Positions 1 to 8,023 of a stretch of DNA of 10,034 bases are shown here, in pieces. This stretch comes from an uncultured Alphaproteobacteria bacterium. Lineage in GTDB: Bacteria; Pseudomonadota; Alphaproteobacteria; Caulobacterales; Aquidulcibacteraceae. The stretch lies in contig CALBSY010000239.1 in the NCBI GenBank assembly GCA_937967725.1, positions 1 through 10,034 on the forward strand. The letters are read 5' to 3'. The notes beneath the pieces were generated by a model that had not been told where the DNA came from, ran no database searches, and saw only the letters and a list, made by a program, of their open reading frames with translations. The translations under genes and the position numbers were made by a program. Within the stretch, counting starts at the first letter, position 1. The number at the start of each line of letters is the position of its first letter.

Positions 1-444
1 CCGCCCTCCGACTTCGACATCGACCGTGAGACGCTGGCGTTCATCGTGCTAAAGGCGCGCGCCTTCGACGCGCTCGTGGCCTCCGACGATCCGACCGACG
101 CCTCGGATGCGGTCGACGACCGCTTCGTCGACGCCCTCGAAGATGAAGCCGACAATCCGACCCAGGAAGAGCTTCGCGCGGCAATCGCCAATTTGGATGT
201 CGACGCAAAGACTACGTTGGTGGCGATGGCATGGGTGGGCCGCGGCGATTTCGATGCCCTCGAATGGCGTGACGCCGTGTCAGCCGCCCGCGCCCGTTCG
301 GAGGGATCGGCCGTGCGATATCTCATGGGCATGCCGCTCTTGGGCGACTATCTCGCCAGCGGCGCTGACGCACTGGGCGTCAGCGTGATTTCCAATAACC
401 GCCGTGAGCCGATCGGTTCGGATATAGACACACGCGGCGGCTAA
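1..444 (+). CDS. DUF3775 family protein (5' end outside the window)
   Basis: The reading frame is open from the first base (PPSDFDIDRETLAFIVLKAR...) to TAA at 442-444, so 147 codons are visible and the true start lies upstream. An internal GTG at 46 falls inside the conserved LAFIVLKAR segment and is probably not the start. The pattern matches what I know of DUF3775: an N-terminal segment ending in KAR-FD, an acidic variable stretch, DNP-x-EEL (visible residues ~51-57), then LVAMAWVGRGDF (~73-84) and a closing YLMGMPLLGDYL (~107-118). No signal peptide or membrane segment is visible in this part. The family has no established function; it is a small, probably cytoplasmic alphaproteobacterial protein. 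The ~30 residues after GDYL look unconserved. The gene converges on the DUF2807 gene downstream. Family assignment is by recalled motifs. Confidence 0.82.
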   Translation, partial: PPSDFDIDRETLAFIVLKARAFDALVASDDPTDASDAVDDRFVDALEDEADNPTQEELRAAIANLDVDAKTTLVAMAWVGRGDFDALEWRDAVSAARARSEGSAVRYLMGMPLLGDYLASGADALGVSVISNNRREPIGSDIDTRGG

Positions 445-505
445 TAGACGAAGATCGGCAATCGTGCTTGACGCATCGACTATGCGGCTCAACGATAACG
501 AAGGC

Positions 506-534
506 GCCGTCGCCGCCAGGAAGACGGCGACGGC
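506..534. terminator. GC-rich hairpin between convergent genes, possible terminator
   Basis: GCCGTCGCCG (506-515) pairs perfectly with CGGCGACGGC (525-534) around a 9-nt loop, giving a 10-bp stem 61 bp after the DUF3775 stop. Only two T residues follow on the plus strand and there is no U-tract on either strand, so it is a weak intrinsic-terminator candidate. The rest of the 259-bp gap (445-703) holds no gene I can support; it is GC-rich with a further G/C-rich run at 541-565. The gap separates two convergent genes, where a bidirectional terminator would be expected. Confidence 0.35.
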
Positions 535-703
535 TTGGGGACCCGCCGGTGGGCGGCGGGCGGCGGATGCAGAGTCGAAAAGCCGCGTGGCGCTCGGGCG
601 TTTGCGCGCCTCCTGTCTTCAGCATCCGTCTGCAATCTCACGCCGATTGCCCAGCCTGCACAGACGCAAACGACGAGCGCGCCCGCACATGCGACGCGCA
701 GTC

Positions 704-1384
704 TTATCGATTGCTGATGGAACCGCCCATTGCAGCCGATGTGTCATTCGCCAACGCACCGCCGGCGACATTGATTGCCGCACCCATTGCAGCCGACGCA
801 TCGTAAGTCTGTGTTGCATACGCAGTGATATCGCCGCCCATTGACGCAGAGGCGTTGACGGATTGGCACTGTAACTCCTCCGCCCGCACGTATCCGCCCA
901 TCGACGCGGACACATCGAGGCCGCGACATGCACCCTCCAAGCGCACTTCACCGCCCATTGAGGCGGAGGCGGATACGTCATTGCATTGCGCGCCGTTCAC
1001 GCGCGCGGAGCCTCCCATTGCCGCCGAGGCCGAGAAGGCATCGCATCCCCCCGCGAGCGAAGCGTATAGCTCGGCGCCCCGCGACGCGGAGACGCCTTCC
1101 ACGCGCGGCGCGGTCACGCGAACCTGTGCGTCGAGGCGGCGGCCGCCGCCGAACCACGGGCGATTGCGGTCCTCGATGCGGAGGGTTCGCCCGTCCAGGC
1201 GCGTCCGCACGCGGCCGGCGTCGGCGCCGGTGACTTCCACTTCGTAGCCATCCCCCTGCGTCACAGTAACGGTGATGCGATCGGATGCGTTCACAGTGCG
1301 GAAGCCAGAATGATTGCGGACTTCGGCGGCTGCGGGAAGAGCGAGCGCCGCCGCGATAAGGACGGGCGCGAAAAGGCGTTTCAT
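704..1384 (-). CDS. Secreted DUF2807 (GIN-domain) repeat protein, copy 1
   Basis: This 226-aa protein starts at ATG 1384, 7 nt after a GGAGGG Shine-Dalgarno site. Residues 1-20 form a Sec signal peptide (MKRLFAPVLIAAALALPAAA), so it is probably periplasmic or exported. Residues ~22-95 are the N-terminal DUF2807 part (HSGFRTV, ITVTVTQGDGYEVEV, R-DGRTLRI). From ~97 onward the protein is a run of 18-20-residue repeats carrying A/S-MGG at 123, 143, 162, 182, 200 and 219, with one cysteine in each of four successive repeats (114, 134, 153, 173). That is the pattern of a right-handed beta-helix or beta-roll with a stacked Cys column; the fold is inferred. DUF2807 proteins are annotated as putative adhesin heads, with no firm function known. 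Its paralogue is the DUF2807 gene at 5634-6248, and both share an upstream element. The MGG core replaces the SSGAD-type core of the paralogue. Confidence 0.88.
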   Translation of the reverse strand: MKRLFAPVLIAAALALPAAAEVRNHSGFRTVNASDRITVTVTQGDGYEVEVTGADAGRVRTRLDGRTLRIEDRNRPWFGGGRRLDAQVRVTAPRVEGVSASRGAELYASLAGGCDAFSASAAMGGSARVNGAQCNDVSASASMGGEVRLEGACRGLDVSASMGGYVRAEELQCQSVNASASMGGDITAYATQTYDASAAMGAAINVAGGALANDTSAAMGGSISNR

Positions 1385-1440
1385 GGAAAATCCCTCCAGC
1401 AGACAGACGCCGCCGCCGGCAGGGCGGCCTGCTCTTGCTG

Positions 1441-1474
1441 GGGAGATGCCCTCACGCGCGGGTTTGGATGCAGC
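1441..1474 (-). promoter_or_regulatory. Bipartite promoter/operator motif upstream of DUF2807 copy 1
   Basis: On the minus strand this reads GCTGCATCCAAACC, 11 unconserved bases, then GCATCTCCC. The identical 14+9 bases with the same 11-bp gap occur upstream of DUF2807 copy 2 (6297-6330). The downstream edge lies 56 bp before the ATG at 1384; the upstream edge lies 12 bp beyond the TerB-like gene's stop. The spacing fits two-element promoter recognition: an AAC-containing upstream box, as is common in ECF sigma -35 elements, and a TCTC-type downstream box. Alternatively, the GCATCC/GCATCT pair with 22-bp spacing could be a direct-repeat operator. The leader between it and the start codon contains a small GCCGCC/GGCGGC hairpin (1412-1428). 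Co-regulation is inferred from sequence identity only. Confidence 0.65.
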
Positions 1475-1486
1475 GCCCCGAACCGA

Positions 1487-2053
1487 TCAGGTGATCCTTC
1501 CCCGGGCGAAATCCTGGCTCAGCCCGTGCAGCATTTCCGGGGCGCTCTGACGGTCGAAGCCGACCGCTTCGGTGTAGTCCACCAGCGCAGCGTGCTCGGC
1601 CTCGTCGAAGCGCCCGTCCGCCACGAAAACCGACAGAAGCGCCTTCAGCAGCGCCACTTTCTGGTCTCGTGAGAATACCTGTGACCGCGCTGCGAGGTAG
1701 GCCACCAGTTCGTCCTTGTTGAGCTTGGCGCGGGCGAAGGCTGCCTCCACGACCTGGGCGTTATAGGTTGGGCCGGCTAGTTCGCCGATCGCACGCGCGA
1801 TCTCGCGACGCTCCTCGTCCTTGATGCGGCCGTCAATCTTGGCGGCGTTTACCAGGACCTCGAGGGCATAGTCCGTGAAGCTGGCGCCCACTGTCCGTTC
1901 CGTCTTTCGCGCACGCAAAGAGCGCACGAACGTTCGCAAAGCGAACCAGAGCGCGATAGCCGCGACAATGACGAACAGCGCGAGTATCGCGTTTGTGTCC
2001 GCGGACGTGGCGCCGCCGGCGTTGGCCGGCGCAGCGGCGGAGAAGTAAAACAT
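1487..2053 (-). CDS. Membrane-anchored TerB-like protein
   Basis: I chose ATG 2053 (188 aa): AGGGGA lies about 7 nt upstream, while longer in-frame starts would add an unlikely Arg-rich leader overlapping the upstream gene. Residues ~22-42 (AILALFVIVAAIALWFALRTF) form one transmembrane helix, followed by a basic stretch (RSLRARK) that should face the cytoplasm. Residues ~60-183 form an all-helical TerB-like (tellurite resistance TerB / DjlA N-terminal type) domain. It carries two acidic metal-site-like motifs, KIDGRIKDEE (72-81) and VADGRFDEAE (144-153). TerB domains are linked to metal sensing and membrane-associated stress complexes, but no other ter genes are here, so tellurite resistance should not be assumed. 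The gene starts 31 bp after the TPR gene ends and is probably co-transcribed with it. Confidence 0.8.
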   Translation of the reverse strand: MFYFSAAAPANAGGATSADTNAILALFVIVAAIALWFALRTFVRSLRARKTERTVGASFTDYALEVLVNAAKIDGRIKDEERREIARAIGELAGPTYNAQVVEAAFARAKLNKDELVAYLAARSQVFSRDQKVALLKALLSVFVADGRFDEAEHAALVDYTEAVGFDRQSAPEMLHGLSQDFARGRIT

Positions 2054-2084
2054 CGCTCGTCCCCTGCGCCGTCGGCGCCTGCGA

Positions 2085-3857
2085 TCACAAAGCCAGCGCG
2101 GACACTTGGTTGCGGCGGCCAAGATAGGCCGCGTTGAACATTTGCCGCGCCGCGTTCGCGCCTATGCGGTCACCCCGCGCGCGACGCGCTTCGGAGAGCC
2201 CCCAATAAGCGTAGGCGTCGTTAGGGCTCTCGATCAGCGTTTGCAAGAACTCCATCTCGGCGACCGCGGGCTGCCCGTTAAGGAGATACGCGGCGCCCAG
2301 CGTACGACGTATCGGGTAATACACATAAGGCGGCTCGGTGTACGGCACCGCTTCTTGCATTTCGACCGCCCGGCGCAATTGCGCGATGGCTGCGGCGTAG
2401 TTCTGATCCATAATATGTGCGCGCCCGAGCACCACGTGCCGATAGATGCCGAGGATATGTTGGGCCGGCACGCCGCCAGCGTTGAGCGCCGTGAAGTCTC
2501 CGTGCTCGATTAGCCCTTGCAACGCCGCTGCTTCGTCGCGTGCAGCGTCGGTGCGTCCCGAACGCGCGTGCGCGACGCCGCGCGCGTAGCGCCAAGCGCC
2601 AGTGACATAAGCCACGCCTTCGGGCGGCGCGGGCGCATCGAGGACCGCCTGCGGCAGCGCGAATTGCGCTCGCGCGAACCAGGGCGCCGCTTTCACCGGC
2701 TGCGCCAGCACGACGGCTTGCGCCATCTCCATCGGAACCGCTTCATCGAGCCGCTCAGCATAATCCAATGTCATGCGCGCATCCCCCGCCATCGCCGCAC
2801 TGGTGAGGACGAAGTGCACGTTGTGCGGATAATACCCGTAACGATAGATCGGCGACGGGTCGGCGCTGGCGATGTAACGCTCATCGGCTTCTACCGCGTC
2901 GATGTTAGTGCGGATAGAATCGCGGAAGCGCCCGATCCGATAATAGATATGACCCGGCATATGCACGAGATGGCCTGCTTGCGGCGCAATCGCCGCTAGC
3001 CGTTCAGCCGCCCGTTCTGAGCGCCAGGGATCGTTGGAAGCCTCAACGAGATGGATGTAGAGGTGGATTGCGCCAGCGTTGCCGGGGCTGCGCGCCAGCA
3101 CGGTTTCGACGCGCTCGATCGCTTCACCCGCCCTGCCCTTTGGATCGCGACCGTTCGGCTCCCAATAATCCCACGGCTGAGTGTCCATGATCGCTTCTGC
3201 GGCGAAGATCTGCATCAAGTCGTTGTCAGGAAAACGCTCAGCCGCCGCCGACATCGCATCGGCGAAGGCGACGTCGAGGTTTGCGCGATCCGCCGGCGCC
3301 GTTGCGGCGTAGCGGCTTTGCAGCGCCTCGATGAACGCCTGTTCTACGGGTGTTGCGCCGGCGCGGTGTCGGTGGGCGGCGCGCATCGCGGCGTAAGCAG
3401 CGTCGTTGTCGCTGGCTTCCATCGGCGCATTGATGTTGGGGCCAAGCGCGAACGCCTCGCCCCATGCGCACATGCCGCAATTCGGATCGAGCCGGCGCGC
3501 GTGCCGGAAAGCGCGAACCGCCTCGGCGTGATTGAACGCATGCAAGTAGCGCAGGCCTTGATCGAAGAATTGCTGCGCCATTGGATCGGCGGTGGTGATC
3601 GGCAGGTGCGCGTCGCCGAGACCGGCTACGAGCGGCGGCGGGCTGTTGATGTCGCCCGGCAGCGTTTGCGCATACGCCTCGGCTGAGGCGATCATCGCCG
3701 CCAGGCCCGCGCGCCAACTGACTGCAGCTGGGCCGTTGCCGCAAAAACCAGAGAAGAGGCCGTTGCCTGTCGTGCGTTGTGATTGCGCCAGTGGCGCTGC
3801 CCCGGCGACGAGCGCGATTGCGCCCGCGGCCACAGCCATGGAAGCAAAATTTTTCAT
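2085..3857 (-). CDS. Secreted tetratricopeptide-repeat protein with conserved His motifs
   Basis: The chosen start is ATG 3857 (590 aa), because it opens a clean signal peptide (MKNFASMAVAAGAIALVAGA, cleavage near residue 24); an upstream in-frame start would add 20 non-signal residues. TPR-like helical pairs are visible at ~95-140 (QQFFDQGLRYLHAFNHAEAV, LDPNC-MCAWGEA), ~240-320, ~415-450 and ~475-575. The protein belongs to a widespread but uncharacterised family of large exported TPR proteins recognised by motifs rather than function: DPNCGMC (Cys127, Cys130), HLYIH (265-269), HLVHMPGHIYYR (296-307) and YPHNVHF (343-349). The clustered His and paired Cys suggest metal or heme binding, which is inference. 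It is the first gene of a likely two-gene unit with the TerB-like gene, and is divergent from the CBS gene across 190 bp. Length and motifs look intact. Confidence 0.85.
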   Translation of the reverse strand: MKNFASMAVAAGAIALVAGAAPLAQSQRTTGNGLFSGFCGNGPAAVSWRAGLAAMIASAEAYAQTLPGDINSPPPLVAGLGDAHLPITTADPMAQQFFDQGLRYLHAFNHAEAVRAFRHARRLDPNCGMCAWGEAFALGPNINAPMEASDNDAAYAAMRAAHRHRAGATPVEQAFIEALQSRYAATAPADRANLDVAFADAMSAAAERFPDNDLMQIFAAEAIMDTQPWDYWEPNGRDPKGRAGEAIERVETVLARSPGNAGAIHLYIHLVEASNDPWRSERAAERLAAIAPQAGHLVHMPGHIYYRIGRFRDSIRTNIDAVEADERYIASADPSPIYRYGYYPHNVHFVLTSAAMAGDARMTLDYAERLDEAVPMEMAQAVVLAQPVKAAPWFARAQFALPQAVLDAPAPPEGVAYVTGAWRYARGVAHARSGRTDAARDEAAALQGLIEHGDFTALNAGGVPAQHILGIYRHVVLGRAHIMDQNYAAAIAQLRRAVEMQEAVPYTEPPYVYYPIRRTLGAAYLLNGQPAVAEMEFLQTLIESPNDAYAYWGLSEARRARGDRIGANAARQMFNAAYLGRRNQVSALAL

Positions 3858-3979
3858 GTGTCCCGCCCGATTTCTGCATTGCGTCGCGCGGCGGTACGGC
3901 AAGGCCCCGCCCCGCACGTGCGCCGGAGCTTACGCGTCGAGCCATTTGGTTCAACCCCGTGCGCCGGATTTCGCGCCGC

Positions 3980-4004
3980 TTGACGCGAGAACGCGGCGGC
4001 ATAG
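3980..4004 (+). promoter_or_regulatory. Candidate housekeeping promoter for the CBS operon
   Basis: TTGACGC (3980-3986) is followed after 12 bp by GCATAG (3999-4004), about 43 bp before the CBS start codon. This loosely resembles the alphaproteobacterial (Caulobacter-type) housekeeping consensus TTGAC-N10-14-GCTANAWC, but the downstream box is a poor match. It lies in the 190-bp divergent gap 3858-4047, which shows no other gene. Confidence 0.27.
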
Positions 4005-4047
4005 CTCCTGACGCGGGCCGGGGGCGCATTAGTTGTGAGGCGCCGCC

Positions 4048-4491
4048 ATGAAAATCGAACAAGCCATGACCCGGGACGTGCGCACGATCAAGCCGTCCAC
4101 CACCCTCAGAGAGGCCGCCAAGCTGATGGTCGAAATCGACGCCGGCTCCCTGCCGGTGGCCGAAAACGACAAGCTGGTCGGCATGCTGACGGACCGCGAC
4201 ATCGCCGTGCGCGCCATCGCCGCGGGTAAGGGGCCGGACACGACAGCCGGCGAAACAATGAGCCCACAAGTGCTCTACTGCTACGTCGACCAGGACATCG
4301 ACGAAGTCTGTCAGAACATGGCCGACCAGCAGGTGCGGAGGCTGCCTGTCGTCGACCGCGACAAGAAGTTGGTGGGCATCGTGTCGATCGGCGATCTCGC
4401 GCGCAACGACGATGATGCGGCCGGTGAAGCGCTCGAGGGGATCGCCCGTCCCGGCGGACGGAACTCGCACCAGCCGGAGGCCCGCGCCTGA
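4048..4491 (+). CDS. Tandem CBS-domain protein
   Basis: This 147-aa protein starts at ATG 4048 with GAGG 7 nt upstream. It consists almost only of a Bateman module: CBS1 (~residues 1-60: MTRDVRTI, LREAAKLM, GSLPVAENDKLVGMLTDRDI) and CBS2 (~70-125: MSPQVLYCYVDQDIDEV, MADQQVRRLPVVDRDKKLVGIVSIGDL). A polar tail of ~20 residues follows. Stand-alone CBS pairs of this kind usually bind adenine nucleotides (AMP, ATP, NADH or similar) and act as energy or redox sensors on a partner; the ligand here is unknown. There is no signal peptide, so it should be cytosolic. Its TGA overlaps the ATG of the next gene by one base (TGATG), so the two are translationally coupled and the Cys-rich protein is a candidate partner. 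Confidence 0.95.
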   Translation: MKIEQAMTRDVRTIKPSTTLREAAKLMVEIDAGSLPVAENDKLVGMLTDRDIAVRAIAAGKGPDTTAGETMSPQVLYCYVDQDIDEVCQNMADQQVRRLPVVDRDKKLVGIVSIGDLARNDDDAAGEALEGIARPGGRNSHQPEARA

Positions 4492-4721
4492 TGCGCTGCG
4501 AGGTGTGCGGGAACGATTACGACAAGGCGTTCCAGGTCACGCGCGGCGGCGAGACGAGGACGTTCGACGCCTTCGAATGTGCGATCCAGGCAATGGCGCC
4601 GCGTTGCGCGCACTGCGAGTGCCGCATCATCGGCCACGGCCTGGAAGCCGATGGAGCGATCTATTGCTGCGCTCATTGCGCGCGAAAATCCGGCGAGGAC
4701 GAATTGAGGGACCGCGCCTGA
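4491..4721 (+). CDS. Small cysteine-rich, metallothionein-like zinc-binding protein
   Basis: This 76-aa protein starts at the ATG that shares its A with the CBS stop codon; GGAGG (4476-4480) lies 10 nt upstream. Nine cysteines are present (3, 6, 30, 39, 42, 44, 59, 60, 63), with His at 41, 49 and 62. The arrangement is CxxC (3-6), FDAFECA (25-31), then CAHCECRIIGHG (39-50) and GAIYCCAHCAR (55-65). The second half resembles the prokaryotic metallothionein/treble-clef type, in which a Cys cluster and a YCCxxC segment bind one or more Zn ions. It is a known but uncharacterised family, so zinc storage, sensing and protein-protein adaptor roles all remain possible. It has no signal peptide and should be cytosolic. 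Translational coupling to the CBS gene suggests joint function; the next gene begins 58 bp downstream. Confidence 0.85.
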   Translation: MRCEVCGNDYDKAFQVTRGGETRTFDAFECAIQAMAPRCAHCECRIIGHGLEADGAIYCCAHCARKSGEDELRDRA

Positions 4722-4779
4722 GGGACGAGCAACCAAGACCGCTGTGGTCTGGGTGGCTGGGTTCGGCGTAAAAGGGCTG

Positions 4780-5637
4780 ATGGATCGCCGCGCACTTCTT
4801 GCCGCCCTGCCCTTGCTGGCGGGCTGCACGCCTTCGCTGGGAACGTTCGACATGCTGGCGCCGCGCGATGGCGGCGTGCGGCGGGTGGCCCGCGACGTGG
4901 CGTATGGTGACGGACCCCGGCGGCGGTTGGATGTTTATGCGCCAGCGGAGCGCGGTGCGGCGTCGCGGCAGGTGATCGTGTTCATTTATGGCGGCTCGTG
5001 GAGTTCGGGGGACAAGGACGATTACGAATTCCTCGGCGCGGCATTAGCGGCGCAGGGTTTTGTGGTCGTGTTGCCCGACTATCGGCTGGTGCCGCAGGTG
5101 CGGTTTCCGGGCTTTCTCGAAGATTGCGCGGCTGCGGTGGGCTGGGTAAGCGATCAAGTGAGCGCTTATGGCGGCGATCCAGGGCGTATCGTGCTGATGG
5201 GACATTCGGCCGGCGCTTACAACGCGATCATGCTGGCGCTGGCGCACGATTATTTGCGCGCAGCGGACGTTGACGGGCGTGCGATCCGAGGCGCGGCGGG
5301 ACTGGCCGGGCCGTACGATTTCCTGCCGCTTGACACCGACGCGACGCGCAATGCGTTCGGTAACGCGCCGGATTTACAAATTACGCAGCCGGTACACTTT
5401 GCACGAGCCGATGCGCCGCCGCTGCTGCTGCTATGGGGCGAGGACGATACCACGGTGGGGAGTGGCAATCTGGAGAATCTCGCGCGCGTGCAGCGCGCGG
5501 CCGGCGGCGTGGTCGACACCAAGACTTATCCCGGCATCGGTCACGTCGAGATCATGCTGGCGCTGTCGCGTCCGCTCCGCGGGCGCGCGCCGGTGCTCGA
5601 CGATATGACCGCGTTTGCGCGGCGGGTGACCGCTTAG
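4780..5637 (+). CDS. Alpha/beta hydrolase (carboxylesterase-like), putative lipoprotein
   Basis: I chose ATG 4780 (285 aa) because it opens a short lipoprotein signal, MDRRALLAALPLLAGC, with the lipobox LAGC and Cys16; an in-frame GTG at 4744 would bury this and has no ribosome site. The catalytic domain runs ~40-283. An oxyanion segment IYGGSWSSGDK (69-79) stands where related esterases have HGGG/HGGAW; then come the YRLVPQ strand/turn (101-106), the nucleophile elbow GHSAG with Ser143, the acid in GEDDTT (Asp222 or Asp223) and GIGHVE with His255. The triad is therefore complete. This matches the BD-FAE / alpha/beta-hydrolase-3 group, which cleaves small carboxylic esters; the substrate is unknown. 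The lipobox suggests a membrane-tethered periplasmic enzyme. The gene may be co-transcribed with the CBS/Cys-rich pair, and its TAG overlaps the stop of the convergent DUF2807 gene. Confidence 0.9.
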   Translation: MDRRALLAALPLLAGCTPSLGTFDMLAPRDGGVRRVARDVAYGDGPRRRLDVYAPAERGAASRQVIVFIYGGSWSSGDKDDYEFLGAALAAQGFVVVLPDYRLVPQVRFPGFLEDCAAAVGWVSDQVSAYGGDPGRIVLMGHSAGAYNAIMLALAHDYLRAADVDGRAIRGAAGLAGPYDFLPLDTDATRNAFGNAPDLQITQPVHFARADAPPLLLLWGEDDTTVGSGNLENLARVQRAAGGVVDTKTYPGIGHVEIMLALSRPLRGRAPVLDDMTAFARRVTA

Positions 5638-6248
5638 TTGGCGCGGCGCAGCGACCCGCCCGACGAAAGGTCGATGTTGCCGATGCCGGGGTTGCCATAG
5701 GCGACAACACCGCCGCCGCTGGAGGCGTCGACGTCGAGACGGCCGCTGGCGTAGACGCGCGCATCGCCCCCCGAGGACGCTTCAACGCTGCCGTTCTCGC
5801 ACCGCAATTCCTGCGCGTGAATGTCGGCGCCGCTGGAGGCGTCGGCGCTGAAGCGAGCGCAGCGGCCGCTGACGCGCAGATCGGCGCCTGACGACGAATC
5901 CAGATCGATGTCGCCGCCATTGACGCCGGTGGCGACCAAGTCGGCGCCGCTCGAGGCGGACAGGCCCTCGGCGCGCGGCATGGTGACAGTGATTTGCGCG
6001 CGCGGCGGGCGGCCCCAATGCCATCCGCGCTGGCGCTCGACGATCAAGGTCTGGCCGGAGACGCGAGTGACGATGCGGTCCGCGCCGGGGCCGCTGACAT
6101 CGACGCTATGCGCGGGACCGACCGTGACGCTCACGTCGGTCCCGGCATTGGCGGAGACCCGGGTGAAACCGGTATGATCGCGCGGCGCGGCCATCGCCGT
6201 TCCCGCCGCCGCGACCGCCAGCACACAACCGGCCAAAATCAAACGCAT
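5634..6248 (-). CDS. Secreted DUF2807 (GIN-domain) repeat protein, copy 2
   Basis: I chose ATG 6248 (204 aa): GGGGAG lies 7 nt upstream and the product opens with a signal peptide (MRLILAGCVLAVAAAGTAMA, cleavage near residue 20). The in-frame GTG at 6278 would put ten non-signal residues in front. It aligns along its length with DUF2807 copy 1: HTGFTRVSA, VSVTVGPAHSVDV, RVSGQTLIVE, then from ~95 a series of 18-20-residue repeats with SSG at 99, 119, 138, 158, 176 and 195, and Cys130/Cys150 in matching positions of adjacent repeats. A beta-helical, periplasmic or surface role is inferred; the family function is unknown. The SSGAD core is closer to the usual DUF2807 pattern than the MGG core of copy 1. 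It follows pyrG but has its own promoter-like motif. Its stop codon overlaps that of the hydrolase. Confidence 0.88.
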   Translation of the reverse strand: MRLILAGCVLAVAAAGTAMAAPRDHTGFTRVSANAGTDVSVTVGPAHSVDVSGPGADRIVTRVSGQTLIVERQRGWHWGRPPRAQITVTMPRAEGLSASSGADLVATGVNGGDIDLDSSSGADLRVSGRCARFSADASSGADIHAQELRCENGSVEASSGGDARVYASGRLDVDASSGGGVVAYGNPGIGNIDLSSGGSLRRAN

Positions 6249-6296
6249 GAGAAGTCTCCCCTCGCCTGCGGAACGCACCTGGGGCGTCCTTTGACC

Positions 6297-6330
6297 GGGA
6301 GATGCGGCAAAGATCAGGTTTGGATGCAGC
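6297..6330 (-). promoter_or_regulatory. Bipartite promoter/operator motif upstream of DUF2807 copy 2
   Basis: The minus strand reads GCTGCATCCAAACC-N11-GCATCTCCC, identical in all 23 fixed bases and in spacing to the element upstream of DUF2807 copy 1 (1441-1474). The 11-bp spacers (TGATCTTTGCC here, CGCGCGTGAGG there) and the flanks do not match. The upstream edge lies 4 bp past the pyrG stop and the downstream edge 48 bp before the ATG at 6248. The sharp borders of conservation argue for a protein-binding site, not leftover paralogy. An alternative-sigma promoter is the favoured reading; a direct-repeat operator is the alternative. Confidence 0.65.
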
Positions 6331-6334
6331 TCGG

Positions 6335-7969
<1,635 letters not shown>

Positions 7970-8023
7970 TCCAATTCCGTTCAGCCCGGCCGCGTTCTGC
8001 CCCGGCCCGGCTCGGATACGGGC

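Noticed and set aside
559..575. GGATGCAG at 565-572, part of the shared DUF2807 upstream motif
   Set aside because: Only eight bases match and there is no partner box at the right distance, so chance is sufficient.
464..1250. Several long open frames on the plus strand opposite DUF2807 copy 1
   Set aside because: They are Arg/Pro/His-rich shadow frames of a high-GC repetitive gene, with no domain, no ribosome site and no continuity with conserved sequence.
3238..4470. Minus-strand 410-codon open frame spanning the TPR start, the divergent gap and the CBS gene
   Set aside because: It runs antisense to the well-supported CBS gene and out of frame with the TPR gene; the composition is typical of high-GC antisense frames.
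4733..4753. CCAAGACC/GGTCTGGG hairpin (7 of 8 pairs, 5-nt loop) between the Cys-rich and hydrolase genes
   Set aside because: No T-tract follows and one pair is mismatched, so it cannot be called a terminator with any confidence.
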